Shown: positions 52,133 through 61,600 of the stretch, one piece after another | Position numbering within the stretch: position 1 is the stretch's first letter | Layout: each line of letters begins with the position of its first letter | Assembly (NCBI RefSeq): GCF_014529935.1 | Contig: NZ_JACVFC010000003.1 | Span: 434,001-498,000 of the forward strand | Length of the DNA: 64,000 nt | Direction of reading: 5' to 3' | From: Chitinophaga qingshengii | GTDB lineage: Bacteria; Bacteroidota; Bacteroidia; Chitinophagales; Chitinophagaceae | Position numbers and translations under genes: made by a program | Notes under the pieces: generated by a model | Told to the model about the DNA's origin: nothing | The model's input: only the letters and a program-made list of their open reading frames with translations | The model's database searches: none

Positions 52133-53592
52133 TTGTACAGCAATTATTTAAGGAGATAAAAATAAAGCGGGCTGTAAAAAAGCCGGTTTACCTGCAATTA
52201 TCGGATGCCATCATGTGGATGATAAAAGAGGGCCGCCTCCACAGGGGACAGGAAATTCCGGGTTCGCGGGAAATGGCACAGCTCTTAACAATCAACAGGG
52301 TAACGGTTACCCGCGCACTGGACGATCTTCAAGCCCAGGGATGGCTGAACAGGCTGGTAGGGAAAGGCACTTTTGTCTCAGCACATATTCCGGAAGTCCG
52401 CCCGGATAACAGTCGCCCGGCCAAACCGCCCGAGAAGGTAGCGGGATTTTCCATTCCGGCTATGGGCTACATCAATCATCAGCTGAATATCCCCAATACC
52501 ACCCTGCACCTGGATGATGGGTTTCCTGACCCGCATTTAGCGCCTTTGAAAGAGCTATACCGCTCTTACCGGGCCCAACTTACCCGGGGAGGCATATACG
52601 ATAAATTTGGCCGTTATAATTACCCGGAAGGGGCAGTCTATTACACGCAGGCGTTATCAGCCTATCTCAATCATACCAGGGGACTAAACACCCGCTCCGG
52701 TAATCTGTTATCTATACGGGGAACTATTATGGGCATTAACCTGGTATGTAATGGCCTGATCAGTCCGGGGGATGTCATCGTGTCCGGTATTCCCGGCAAA
52801 ATCAGGGCGGAAGATATCTTTGTGCACTACCGGGCAAAACACATCGGCATACCGGTTGACCGTCACGGTATCGTGGTGGAAGCGCTGGCGGAGATTTGCC
52901 GTAAAACCAGGGTGAGGATGGTATACGTTACTCCTTACCACCATTATCCCACCACGGTTACGCTGTCGGTAGAACGAAGAACACAACTGCTGCAACTGGC
53001 GGAGAAATATAAGTTTATCATCTTCGAAGATGAAAACGATTTTGATTTCCATTACCAGCGGCGTCCGTTGTTCCCATTGGCGGCGGCCGATAAACACGGT
53101 ATGGTAATTCATTGCGGCTCTTTCAGCAAGAGCTTATCGCCCGCATTTCGTATAGGCTACCTGGTAGCTGCTGAAAACGTCATCGATCATTTGAGCCAGG
53201 TACGGCTATTGCTGGACCGGCAGGGGGATCAAATCCTGGAATACGCTATGGCAGAGTTGTTAAGAGAAGGAACGATACAGCGGTACCTGCGAAAGGCCAT
53301 GACCGTATACCAGGCACGCAGGGATTTTTTCTGCGAAAAACTCGCACAGCAATTAGGAGATAAAATCCGGTTTGATATCCCCGAAGGCGGATTGACCGTA
53401 TGGGCCCGGTTTGACAAAGCCATTAACCTTGAAAAAATGGCCCAAAAAGCATTGCGCCGGGATTTGTACCTGTCAAACGGGAACCTGCACAAATACCCGG
53501 GCTTTCATGAAAACGCTACCCGTCTGGGGTTCGGCTCTTCTACCATCGATCAGCTGGAAAAAAGCATAGCGGTGTTAAAGAAGATCATTTGA
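52120..53592 (+). CDS. MocR-type PLP-dependent transcriptional regulator (GntR-aminotransferase)
   Basis: 490 residues. A GntR winged helix at residues 18-88 (PVYLQLSDAIMWMIKEGRL, LTINRVTVTRALDDLQAQGWL, GKGTFVS) is fused to a class I aminotransferase-like domain from about 125. The PLP-binding Lys is K337 in SFSKSLSPAFRIGYL, and the Asp block reads FEDENDFDFHY instead of the usual EDDYDxEFRY, a conservative change. Such proteins sense PLP or an amino compound. The operator overlapping its own promoter lies between it and the MFS gene. Confidence 0.92.
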   Translation: MSSPFVQQLFKEIKIKRAVKKPVYLQLSDAIMWMIKEGRLHRGQEIPGSREMAQLLTINRVTVTRALDDLQAQGWLNRLVGKGTFVSAHIPEVRPDNSRPAKPPEKVAGFSIPAMGYINHQLNIPNTTLHLDDGFPDPHLAPLKELYRSYRAQLTRGGIYDKFGRYNYPEGAVYYTQALSAYLNHTRGLNTRSGNLLSIRGTIMGINLVCNGLISPGDVIVSGIPGKIRAEDIFVHYRAKHIGIPVDRHGIVVEALAEICRKTRVRMVYVTPYHHYPTTVTLSVERRTQLLQLAEKYKFIIFEDENDFDFHYQRRPLFPLAAADKHGMVIHCGSFSKSLSPAFRIGYLVAAENVIDHLSQVRLLLDRQGDQILEYAMAELLREGTIQRYLRKAMTVYQARRDFFCEKLAQQLGDKIRFDIPEGGLTVWARFDKAINLEKMAQKALRRDLYLSNGNLHKYPGFHENATRLGFGSSTIDQLEKSIAVLKKII

Positions 53593-53714
53593 ATCCCGGT
53601 TTTCTAATGGATTTCTAAGAAAATTCTGTTGTTGCGCTAATAACGACTTTCTGTGGATTGACTAATTTCGCAACGCCGTTGATGGCAATATGCATAACCC
53701 TGGAATCCTTTCTT

Positions 53715-55067
53715 ATGGCAATCGAACAAAAAATAGTGATGGTTATGGTCGCCTTGTTCCGTTTCATACCGATAGCGGGCGCCCAAAACGGTGGCTACAG
53801 CACGGCGCACGCATCGAACTGGAGCTTCCATTTTCAGACAACGGTGATCGCACAGCAGCACTCGGGGTTTAAATCTCCCTATAGGGGCGATAACAGCCTG
53901 GCAGATACCGTGGAACCCTCTGCCCAGAGCCTCACCGCTACGTTGTTCATTGGCCGGAGATTATGGAAAGGGGCGGCCGTTTATTTTAATCCGGAGGTAT
54001 CCGGTGGCAAGGGGCTTAGCTCCGCTGCCGGCGTGGCCGGAGCACTGAACGGGGAAACGTACCGCGTAGGCGCTGTGCAGCCACAGGTGTTCATCGCAAG
54101 GGCTTACCTCCAGCAGCATTTCCGCCTGGGCGATGCAAGTGAAGCCGTAACGGACGATGTGAATCAGGTAGGTGGCCACCTGCCGTCGAGCCGGATTACG
54201 GTCAGCGCGGGTAAGTTTTCTATCGATGATTTTTATGATAACAATGCCTATGCAAAAGACCCGAGAACGCAGTTCTTTAACTGGTCGGTGTGGGCCAACA
54301 GTGCCTGGGACTACCCGGCCAACACCCGGGGATATACCGAAGGTGTGGTGGTGGAACTGATCAAACCGAAGTATGCCATACGTTTCTCCACGGTAGCTGT
54401 GCCTGAAATAGCCAACTACCACCTGATGGAATATAATATCAATGCCCACTCGGAAACCATCGAATTTGAACATAAACTACAGTTCGGTAAACGCTCCGGT
54501 ACCATCCGTTGCTCGGCCAGCGGCACCTATTCCCGGGCGCCTTCCTATAAAGAAGGGATCGACGCCCTGGCAAGTAAGGATACCTTCCTTTTGAATGTAA
54601 TTCGCGGCGCTTCGGAAAATACATCGTTCGGTGGTCATAAATATGGGCTGGGTCTGAATGTCGATCAGGAACTGAATGATAACCTGGGTGTTTTCTGCCG
54701 CGTAGGCTGGAATGATGGCAGATATGCCACCTGGGCGTTCACGGAAGTCGACAGAACCGTTAGTGGTGGCCTGGTATCCAAAGGCGCCAAATGGAAAAGA
54801 CCCGGTGATGTGGTGGGCATCGCAGCTGTGGTGAATGCCATCTCCCCGGAGCACCGGGACTTTCTGGCCGGCGGCGGCTATGGCTTCATCCTTGGCGATG
54901 GACGGCTGCATTATGGCCACGAGGCAATTCTCGAAGCATATTATAATGCCCGGCTCAACCGTTTTTTTCAGTTGACGGTAGACTATCAGTTTGTCAATAA
55001 TCCAGGGTATAATAAAGACAGAGGTCCCGTGCATGTTTTCGGTCTACGGGGACATATTATGTTCTAA
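53715..55067 (+). CDS. OprB-family carbohydrate porin
   Basis: About 450 residues from the ATG at 53715, chosen because a signal-peptide-like segment (KIVMVMVALFRFIPIAGAQ) follows; an ATG at 53682 or a TTG at 53658 are alternatives. The mature start, ASNWSFHFQTTVIAQQHSGFKSPYRGDNSL, and the barrel blocks AGKFSIDDFYDNNAYAKDPRTQFFNWSVW and GGYGFILGDGRLHYGHEAILEAYY are typical of carbohydrate-selective porins. The protein ends in an aromatic residue (GHIMF), as barrel proteins do. It would pass small sugars or similar solutes. It follows the MocR gene but at 122 bp. Confidence 0.85.
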   Translation: MAIEQKIVMVMVALFRFIPIAGAQNGGYSTAHASNWSFHFQTTVIAQQHSGFKSPYRGDNSLADTVEPSAQSLTATLFIGRRLWKGAAVYFNPEVSGGKGLSSAAGVAGALNGETYRVGAVQPQVFIARAYLQQHFRLGDASEAVTDDVNQVGGHLPSSRITVSAGKFSIDDFYDNNAYAKDPRTQFFNWSVWANSAWDYPANTRGYTEGVVVELIKPKYAIRFSTVAVPEIANYHLMEYNINAHSETIEFEHKLQFGKRSGTIRCSASGTYSRAPSYKEGIDALASKDTFLLNVIRGASENTSFGGHKYGLGLNVDQELNDNLGVFCRVGWNDGRYATWAFTEVDRTVSGGLVSKGAKWKRPGDVVGIAAVVNAISPEHRDFLAGGGYGFILGDGRLHYGHEAILEAYYNARLNRFFQLTVDYQFVNNPGYNKDRGPVHVFGLRGHIMF

Positions 55068-55127
55068 CTACACGGGAAAAAAATTATCTTACAATATCAT
55101 TTTAAATCCATCATCTAACACAAGTTT

Positions 55128-55754
55128 ATGAGCAAAATAATTTTTGACAGCGGCATATCGCTGGACGGTTTTTTAGCAGGTGACCACAGAAGTCCGGCCA
55201 ATCCCATGGGAGACAATGGACCTTCCATGCATAAGTGGATGTATAAACAAAAGGCATTCTGGAAAAACATCAATATGGAAGGCCACGGTGAAGAAGATGG
55301 GCCGGATGGTAAACTGATTAACGACGTGTTTGCCAGAACAGGCGCATACATTATGGGAAAACGTATGTTTGAAGAAGGGGAAGTGCATTGGAAAGAGGAT
55401 TTATATAAGGCAGACGTTTATGTGCTGACACACGAAAAACGGGAGCCCTGGATACAAAAAGGCACCACCGCTTTTTATTTTATCAACGACGGCATACAAA
55501 GCGCCCTGGAAAAAGCAAAACAATCAGCCAAAGGAAAAGATATCAGAATACAAGGCGGCGCCAATACGATCCAGCAATTTCTTCATGCCGGCCTGATAGA
55601 CGAATTTTTTATTCATATTGCGCCTATTTTTTTGGGAAGCGGTATCCGGTTGTTTGAAGGTATGGACAAAAGTATGTATGATGTTCAAATCATGGAAGTG
55701 ATACCATCAGACTTAACAACCCATATCAGGTACAAGTTAACGAAGAAACCGTAA
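55128..55754 (+). CDS. Dihydrofolate reductase-like (RibD C-terminal domain) protein
   Basis: 208 residues. The fold begins SKIIFDSGISLDGFLAGDHRSP, followed by YIMGKRMFEEGEVHW, ADVYVLTHEKREPW, IRIQGGANTIQQFLHAGLIDEFFIHIAPIFLGSGIRLF, the standard order of the RibD_C/YyaP-type family. Members use NADPH; most, like this one, have no assigned substrate. The DKNYY gene follows after 22 bp, so the two may be one unit. Confidence 0.88.
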   Translation: MSKIIFDSGISLDGFLAGDHRSPANPMGDNGPSMHKWMYKQKAFWKNINMEGHGEEDGPDGKLINDVFARTGAYIMGKRMFEEGEVHWKEDLYKADVYVLTHEKREPWIQKGTTAFYFINDGIQSALEKAKQSAKGKDIRIQGGANTIQQFLHAGLIDEFFIHIAPIFLGSGIRLFEGMDKSMYDVQIMEVIPSDLTTHIRYKLTKKP

Positions 55755-55776
55755 TTAGTATGTAATTAACCTGATC

Positions 55777-56499
55777 ATGTGGACCCAACCCGCCATACTC
55801 CCGTCTTTAAAGGACCTCCCGCCGGGAAATAACTATTACATCATCGATGGAACGAAAGTCTGTTACAATGTTTATCCCATCAAAAATGCAGATCGGGAGA
55901 CATTCGTTTGCCAGCTGGGATTTGCGAAAGATAAAAATAATTGTTACCGCCTGGGAGAGGTATACAAAGGCGCAGACCCCGAAACATTTGAAGTGCTGAA
56001 CATCTATTTCGCGAAAGACAAACAATATATCTATAACCTCGCCGGTATCGATAAAAAAGTGGACTATGATACTTTTACCGTACTGGATACCGGTTATATC
56101 ATCCATACCAATAACCGGCAGGAAAAGATAACGTCTTACGCAAAAGATAAAAACGGATTGTGGATGATGGAATACTATTCACAAAAGCCGGTAGCCATCA
56201 AAGGTATCGATACCGATACGTTCACCACTATTGATACCTGTTATGCGAAAGACAAGCAATATGTGCTTTGGCGGGGGAAGAAGCTGAAGAAGGCCGATCC
56301 GGCGACGTTTGAGGCGCTTAACTTCAACTACGGGCGCGATGCCCGTAATATCTATGCACAGGATACCGTTCTGGCAAATGCCGACTACGATACGTTTGAA
56401 ATAGTGAACAACCAGGTATCGCTGGCGAAAGACAAACGGGCTTTTTACCATTTTGGGGAGACGGTGTCGGAGGAGGAGTTTAATGAATGGATGGCGTAG
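55777..56499 (+). CDS. DKNYY-repeat protein
   Basis: 240 residues composed of repeats around the AKDKxxxY motif: AKDKNNCYRLG, AKDKQYIYNLAG, AKDKNGLWMM, AKDKQYVLWRGK, GRDARNIYAQD and AKDKRAFYHFGE, each followed by a D-x-x-T-F block. This is the DKNYY family, seen in Bacteroidota and Fusobacteria and of unknown function. There is no signal peptide. It is 22 bp downstream of the DHFR-like gene. Confidence 0.85.
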   Translation: MWTQPAILPSLKDLPPGNNYYIIDGTKVCYNVYPIKNADRETFVCQLGFAKDKNNCYRLGEVYKGADPETFEVLNIYFAKDKQYIYNLAGIDKKVDYDTFTVLDTGYIIHTNNRQEKITSYAKDKNGLWMMEYYSQKPVAIKGIDTDTFTTIDTCYAKDKQYVLWRGKKLKKADPATFEALNFNYGRDARNIYAQDTVLANADYDTFEIVNNQVSLAKDKRAFYHFGETVSEEEFNEWMA

Positions 56500-56526
56500 A
56501 ATATCAGGAGCTGCGCAGCTTAGCTA

Positions 56527-57147
56527 TTACCGTGCCTCGAAAGAGAAACCTTTTTTAAAATCATCAAAGCTTTGATAAAACCGGATCATCGGATACCTTG
56601 GGTCTGTTTCCGGCCTGCCTGTCCTCGTAAGGCGTATGACTGCAAATGAGCAGTCGCTGTTACCGGCTACATAGAACAGAACATCGTCATTGGGTCCATG
56701 CTGTGCCAGGGCTAAGAACTGATGATCCTGTAAAAATAGTCCGGTTTCCCTGCTTAATCCTTTTTCAATAGCTAACTTAGTCTCAATCGTTAATGGATAC
56801 CATGGGGGAAAAACAAATGGCCTGTTGCTATTATCAATAGCGTCAAAAAAAGTAAAAAAGTTGGACCCCACCACCTCAATGCTAATTTCGTCCGGAAATG
56901 CTGCTGCGTCCAGGATGGAGTATCCTCCAACGGCATGCAGGAAACAACCATTTTCCAGTTGAATATTCAATACCAGTTGTTCAATCTCTGCGTTATGCGC
57001 ACCCGCACATTTTCTGAATATGGCCTGTAAAGCAAAGTATTCACTCGTTGGGGTAAGTATTCCACCCACTACACCCATAGATTCATCTGTTATTTTCAAG
57101 TCGATAGTGCCGAGAAATTGTGTGTGAGAATAAAATGCTGCTTTCAT
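56527..57147 (-). CDS. Hypothetical protein
   Basis: 206 residues, no signal peptide or membrane span and no family recognised. The first half is beta-rich (GTIDLKITDESMGVVGGILTPTSEYFALQAIFRKC); the second contains LFLQDHQFLALAQHGPNDDVLFYVAG. It resembles orphan proteins that occur as immunity proteins in other genomes, but no toxin is adjacent. It is divergent from the small gene at 57269. Confidence 0.68.
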   Translation of the reverse strand: MKAAFYSHTQFLGTIDLKITDESMGVVGGILTPTSEYFALQAIFRKCAGAHNAEIEQLVLNIQLENGCFLHAVGGYSILDAAAFPDEISIEVVGSNFFTFFDAIDNSNRPFVFPPWYPLTIETKLAIEKGLSRETGLFLQDHQFLALAQHGPNDDVLFYVAGNSDCSFAVIRLTRTGRPETDPRYPMIRFYQSFDDFKKGFSFEAR

Positions 57148-57234
57148 ATAGGTGTCGACGTTGTCCTTTTTGTTGTTTCCTGCTTGAGTTTCACCATCCT
57201 AAGATAACAAAAGTTGATTGAAGAATTTTAATAC

Positions 57235-57242
57235 TATATTTG
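57235..57242 (+). promoter_or_regulatory. -7 promoter box of the small gene at 57269
   Basis: TATATTTG fits TAnnTTTG 26 bp before the start codon. A poor -33 (TTGA) lies 17 bp upstream. Confidence 0.45.
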
Positions 57243-57268
57243 TCGGGGTTTAAAGCCAGCCATGACGC

Positions 57269-57610
57269 ATGACATTGCCTAAAAAGGGACATAGAAAAAT
57301 TACAGTGGAGGGAAAGAAATACGTCTGGAACGTAACCGGTAATGATGGATGGCTGAGTCTTTGCGTAGTCCCAATGAAACAACAGGGCAATTTATTAACA
57401 GCCAATTTTAGCTATCACTCCGTACCCGTAGGAACTACCAAAGATGGAGAGCAGGTTCATTATTTGAAACAAGGACTGATTATCACTGGTTATGTGGTGA
57501 GACAAGTGATTTTGTATGCCTTGAATGCTGGCTGGCAACCATTGGTAAAAGGATGTTTGCTGAACCTGGTAGACATAGAGCAACATATAGACCTGCGGCT
57601 GGAGAAATAA
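57269..57610 (+). CDS. Hypothetical protein
   Basis: 113 residues, no signal peptide. It begins PKKGHRKITVEGKKYVWNVTGNDGWLSLCVVP, a beta-rich opening seen in small uncharacterised proteins of Bacteroidota, and ends with VRQVILYALNAGWQPLVKGCLLNL, a helix. No enzymatic motif. It is preceded by a -7 box and followed by a terminator, so it appears to be a single-gene transcript. Confidence 0.68.
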   Translation: MTLPKKGHRKITVEGKKYVWNVTGNDGWLSLCVVPMKQQGNLLTANFSYHSVPVGTTKDGEQVHYLKQGLIITGYVVRQVILYALNAGWQPLVKGCLLNLVDIEQHIDLRLEK

Positions 57611-57650
57611 AATGAATCCTGAATTGTAAATAATATTTGACCGCAAAACC

Positions 57651-57690
57651 AAAGCGGCTGCCCGGATGACCAGGCAGCCGCTTTTATTTT
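57651..57690. terminator. Intrinsic terminator
   Basis: Perfect 12-bp stem AAAGCGGCTGCC/GGCAGCCGCTTT with a 10-nt loop and a TTTTATTTT tail. It lies between the small plus-strand gene and the convergent PorP/SprF-like gene and can serve both. Confidence 0.85.
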
Positions 57691-57703
57691 AACGGATAGT
57701 GAC

Positions 57704-58618
57704 TTACTTAAAAAGATGAAGCGTAGCGCCTATTTCATAGGTACCATTCACATAAGTTTTAAGTCCACCGGTCTGAAAGGTATACATGGCCTGGATACCC
57801 AGTGTTTTCATAACGTTGACGCCTATACCGGTGGTGACGTTTTGTGAGCTATGGTACATCACCATGAAATTGGCTACCTTTTCCAGGAAAACCAGCTTTA
57901 AACCGGCATCCAGGATATTGTCATAACCTCTCACACCCCGGAAACACAGCTTCGGTTCTATCACAGAGAGCACGCTGCCTTCCGGCAGGAACCGGTAAGA
58001 CACGGCAGAGAAAAAGATGCTGCCGCCGTTTACACCTTCATCGCGGTGGGTGACCAGATTCCGGATATTGGGCAACGATGCCTGTATATTCAGGTGCTGG
58101 TCCGTATAGGCCATACCGTATTCCGCTTCAAAATAGTTGTCGCGGCGGTTGAAAGCGCCGAAGGAAGGATCATTCATGTCACCGTTGACGGTCTTCAGAT
58201 CGAGGCGTTGTACGTTCCATACAGCAGAGAGCCCGAAGCTCAGCTGCTGCCGCCGTTGTCCCAGCGGGATACGGTAGGCGTAGGAGAGGGCTACGCGGGT
58301 GCGGTTGATCAGACCCGCTACATCGTTGAAGATGTTCATACCCAGGCCCATGCGATCTGTCGCCTGTATGTCTGCAGAGAGGAACTTGGTGACCGGTGCG
58401 CCGTTCATTCCATTCCACTGGTTACGATAGGCCGCGTTTACATGCAGTCCTGTATCCAGACCTGCCATCGCCGGATTGGCGAGGTATTGGTTGTGGAAAT
58501 ACTGCGTACCGGAAGGTTCCAGCAATGCCTGTGAATTACCGAAGTTCTGTCCCTGGAGCGCCAGGGACAAACACATACCGGTAAATAAAAGGAGCGATGT
58601 ATATAATGTCTTTATCAT
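57704..58618 (-). CDS. PorP/SprF family T9SS membrane protein
   Basis: 304 residues from the ATG at 58618, which starts a signal peptide (MIKTLYTSLLLFTGMCLSLALQGQ). The family opening QYFHNQYLANPAMAGLDTGLHVNAAYRNQWNGM is clear; the rest is a beta barrel ending ATLHLF. Proteins of this family anchor or assist secretion of type B T9SS cargo, as SprF does for SprB. It starts 10 bp after the end of the giant cargo gene on the same strand, so the two form a cargo/partner unit. Confidence 0.9.
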   Translation of the reverse strand: MIKTLYTSLLLFTGMCLSLALQGQNFGNSQALLEPSGTQYFHNQYLANPAMAGLDTGLHVNAAYRNQWNGMNGAPVTKFLSADIQATDRMGLGMNIFNDVAGLINRTRVALSYAYRIPLGQRRQQLSFGLSAVWNVQRLDLKTVNGDMNDPSFGAFNRRDNYFEAEYGMAYTDQHLNIQASLPNIRNLVTHRDEGVNGGSIFFSAVSYRFLPEGSVLSVIEPKLCFRGVRGYDNILDAGLKLVFLEKVANFMVMYHSSQNVTTGIGVNVMKTLGIQAMYTFQTGGLKTYVNGTYEIGATLHLFK

Positions 58619-58628
58619 GATGTTATTG

Positions 58629-61600
58629 TTAGTCCCTGATGATGGTAATGAATCCTTTAGCCACTTTATCGGTACCATCCATTTTCAGCAGGTAATAATA
58701 GGTGCCTTCCGCGAGCGGGTGGCCGTTGAGTGTGCCATCCCAGTCATTGCTGTAATTCCTGCGATGGAAGATGACGCGGCCGGTACGGTCGTAAATAGTC
58801 ACCTCGTTATTGGGATAGCTATCCAGGTTGCGGATTACCCATCTGTCATTTTTGCCGTCACCATTGGGCGTAAGGATGTTGGTCGCATCTACCTTGAAGT
58901 CGGATACCACGTTGATATGGATCTGCTGTGTATTCGTACACCCGTATGTGTTGGTAGCGGTTACTTCGTAGGTAGCAGGCTGTAAAGCCCTGATCCGTAG
59001 GGTGGCAGTTTGTTGACCGTCGAGGATACCCGTAGCGGGGCTCCAGCTGTAGCTGTTACCACCGGTAGCAGTCAGCGTTATGATATCTCCTTTGGAGATA
59101 TCACCTGTTTTATCCGGGGTGATGCTGATCTGTGGCAGGGCGTTCACGGTGAGCGTGAAGGTGCGGCGAAGCGTATCTACGCCACCGTTGGCGGTACCGC
59201 CGTTGTCTTTTACGGTTACGGTGATATGTGCGATACCGCTTACATTTGATTTCAGGCTATAGGAGAGAAGACCGGCTGCATCTACGCTGAGTGTACTGAA
59301 GAAGTCCTTGTCGGATTGTACGGCATAACGCAGCGTCTGACCGGCTTCTACCGGAGAAGCGCCTGTAAGCTGGTAGGTTTGTTTATCCGTGATGTTACAC
59401 ATAGCCTGGTCGGGGACGATGTCCAGGGTAGGCGCCTGGTTGACCTGCAATACCTGAACAACGAATGCTTTCTCCGTAAATAACCCGTTGTTTTGAGTGG
59501 TACGGATTCTTACGCTATAAGTATGCTTCGTGGCATATACCAGTACCGCATTGGTCTGCAATTGATCGCCCACGATACCGAAGCTGTTATTGTCATCATC
59601 GCCGCTACCGGATACAAGGGTGTAGGTGAAAGTCGCTCCGGGTTCCGGCGTAGTGGTGGTAAATTTACCTACTACCGAACCTGCCGGCAGATTTTCGCTC
59701 ACTGCAGCACGATCGATCGCAATTGCAGTAGGCGCCAGCGGCACATATATTACACTGATCTTCACCTCCTGTGCAGTGCCGGTATTCAGCCCGTCGCTAA
59801 CGGTAACGGATATCTTAACCGTGGTGTTGACCTGTTTATTCAGCAGCGTGGCATCTTTTACACTCAGCTTACCGGTGATAGGATCTATGCTGAAGGCGCC
59901 GGACAGATCAGAAACAATGCTCCAGTTTTGGAGTATGCCGGATGCATCGGTAGCGGCTATATGCCCGATTTCAGTACCGGCAGCACTATACTGGTTGATG
60001 TTAAACTGCTGGCCGGCAGCCACTACCGGAGCTGTCATATCGGCCGTGATGGAAAGTGTATTGGAAACCTGGTTACCGTTGCTGCCAATATTATTAGCAG
60101 CATCTGCGGCTACAAATACACTGACATTGCCATCGGTAGCAGGTGCTACGGTGAAGGTGTAGGTAATGTTATCAATAGTTTGTAACGCGCTGGCGGTACC
60201 ATTGGTGACCCTGATACCACTGAGTCCCATTCCTGTAACGGCCTCGCTGAATACAGCTTTCACGGTAAACGGCGCGTTCACACGGGTAGCCGTGGTAGTT
60301 AGTGTCGCTGCAGGATGTGTAGTATTGATATTTACCTTATGCGTATTCTGTATGCCATTCAACGTCAGTACGGCATCCAGTCCTGCCGGATCTTTGACGG
60401 TGCCGCCATTGAGCAGCAGGGCGGCGCCCAGGTCGATACCGTCCATGTCTGTATCTCCGTTCTGAACGGTGTAGCTAAACGAGAGTGCGGTAGTACCGGA
60501 GCCGCCGGTATAGGTAGCACCCACGGTGCCGGTACCAATGATCACCGGAAGGGAAGGTGTACCGGTAACGGTTACCGGCTCATTGAAGGTGACCGCAAAT
60601 GTCAGCGTTTTTGTGGCATTATAGTAACCATCTGCCGGTAAGGTTACTTTCGTGGTAACCGGCGGAATGGTGTTCACCAGTACATTGTTGGTGGCTATAA
60701 CGGGTATGGCTGCTGGTGCAGCATTTCCTGCCAGATCGGTGATGTTTCCTGTTACGCGGTTCGTATAGGCGATGCCGTTCATGTCCTGATCACCGTCTTT
60801 CACGGTATAGCGGAAGGTCAGTTTGTTGGTGCCGGTACCGGCGGTATAGGTAGCCTCTGCATTTGCCTGACCAATCTGTAACCCGATAGAAGGGATGCCG
60901 CTGTTGATTTGAACAGCTTCATTGTAGGTCAGCTCAAAGTCAAGCTGATCACCGGTTTTGTACCAGCCATTGGCGGGTACTTTGAGGTTTTGCAATACCG
61001 GTGCGGTTGCATCGGCTATCACGCTGAGGGTATTGGACAGCTGGTTACCATTGGCTCCGATATTGACGGCCGCATCGGCGGGTATGAAGATGCTAATACT
61101 ACCGTCGGTAACCGGTGTGACGGCGAATGTATAGGTAATGTTATCCGAAGTTTGCAGGTTGCTGACCTGGCCATTGGTGACGTTGATATCCCCGGTTGTC
61201 AGTCCTGTAACGGCCTCACCGAACACGGCATTGACCGTAAACGGAGCATTTACCTGGGTAGTTGTAGTAGACAGTATAACGGTAGTGTGCGTAGTGTTCA
61301 CCTTTACCAAATGGCTATTCTGTATGCCATTCAGCGTCAGCACGGCATCCAGTCCTGCCGGGTCTTTAATGCTGCCGCCATTAAGGGACAGCAAAGGACC
61401 GATGTCGATGCCGTCCATGTCCAGATCCCCGTTCTGCACGGCATATTTAAACGAGAGGGTGTTTGTTCCTGATCCGCCGGTATACCTGGCACTCGCAATG
61501 TTAGTACCAATGATCACCGGCAGGGAAGGCGTACCGGTAACTGTTACCGGCTCATTAAAGTCCACCGTGAATGTCAGCGTATGGGTGGCGTTATAGTAGC

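Noticed and set aside
59493..60185. Plus-strand open frame of 230 codons opposite the surface-protein gene
   Set aside because: It is antisense to the Ig-like repeats, rich in Cys, Arg and Gly in a disordered way, and similar frames recur opposite each repeat.
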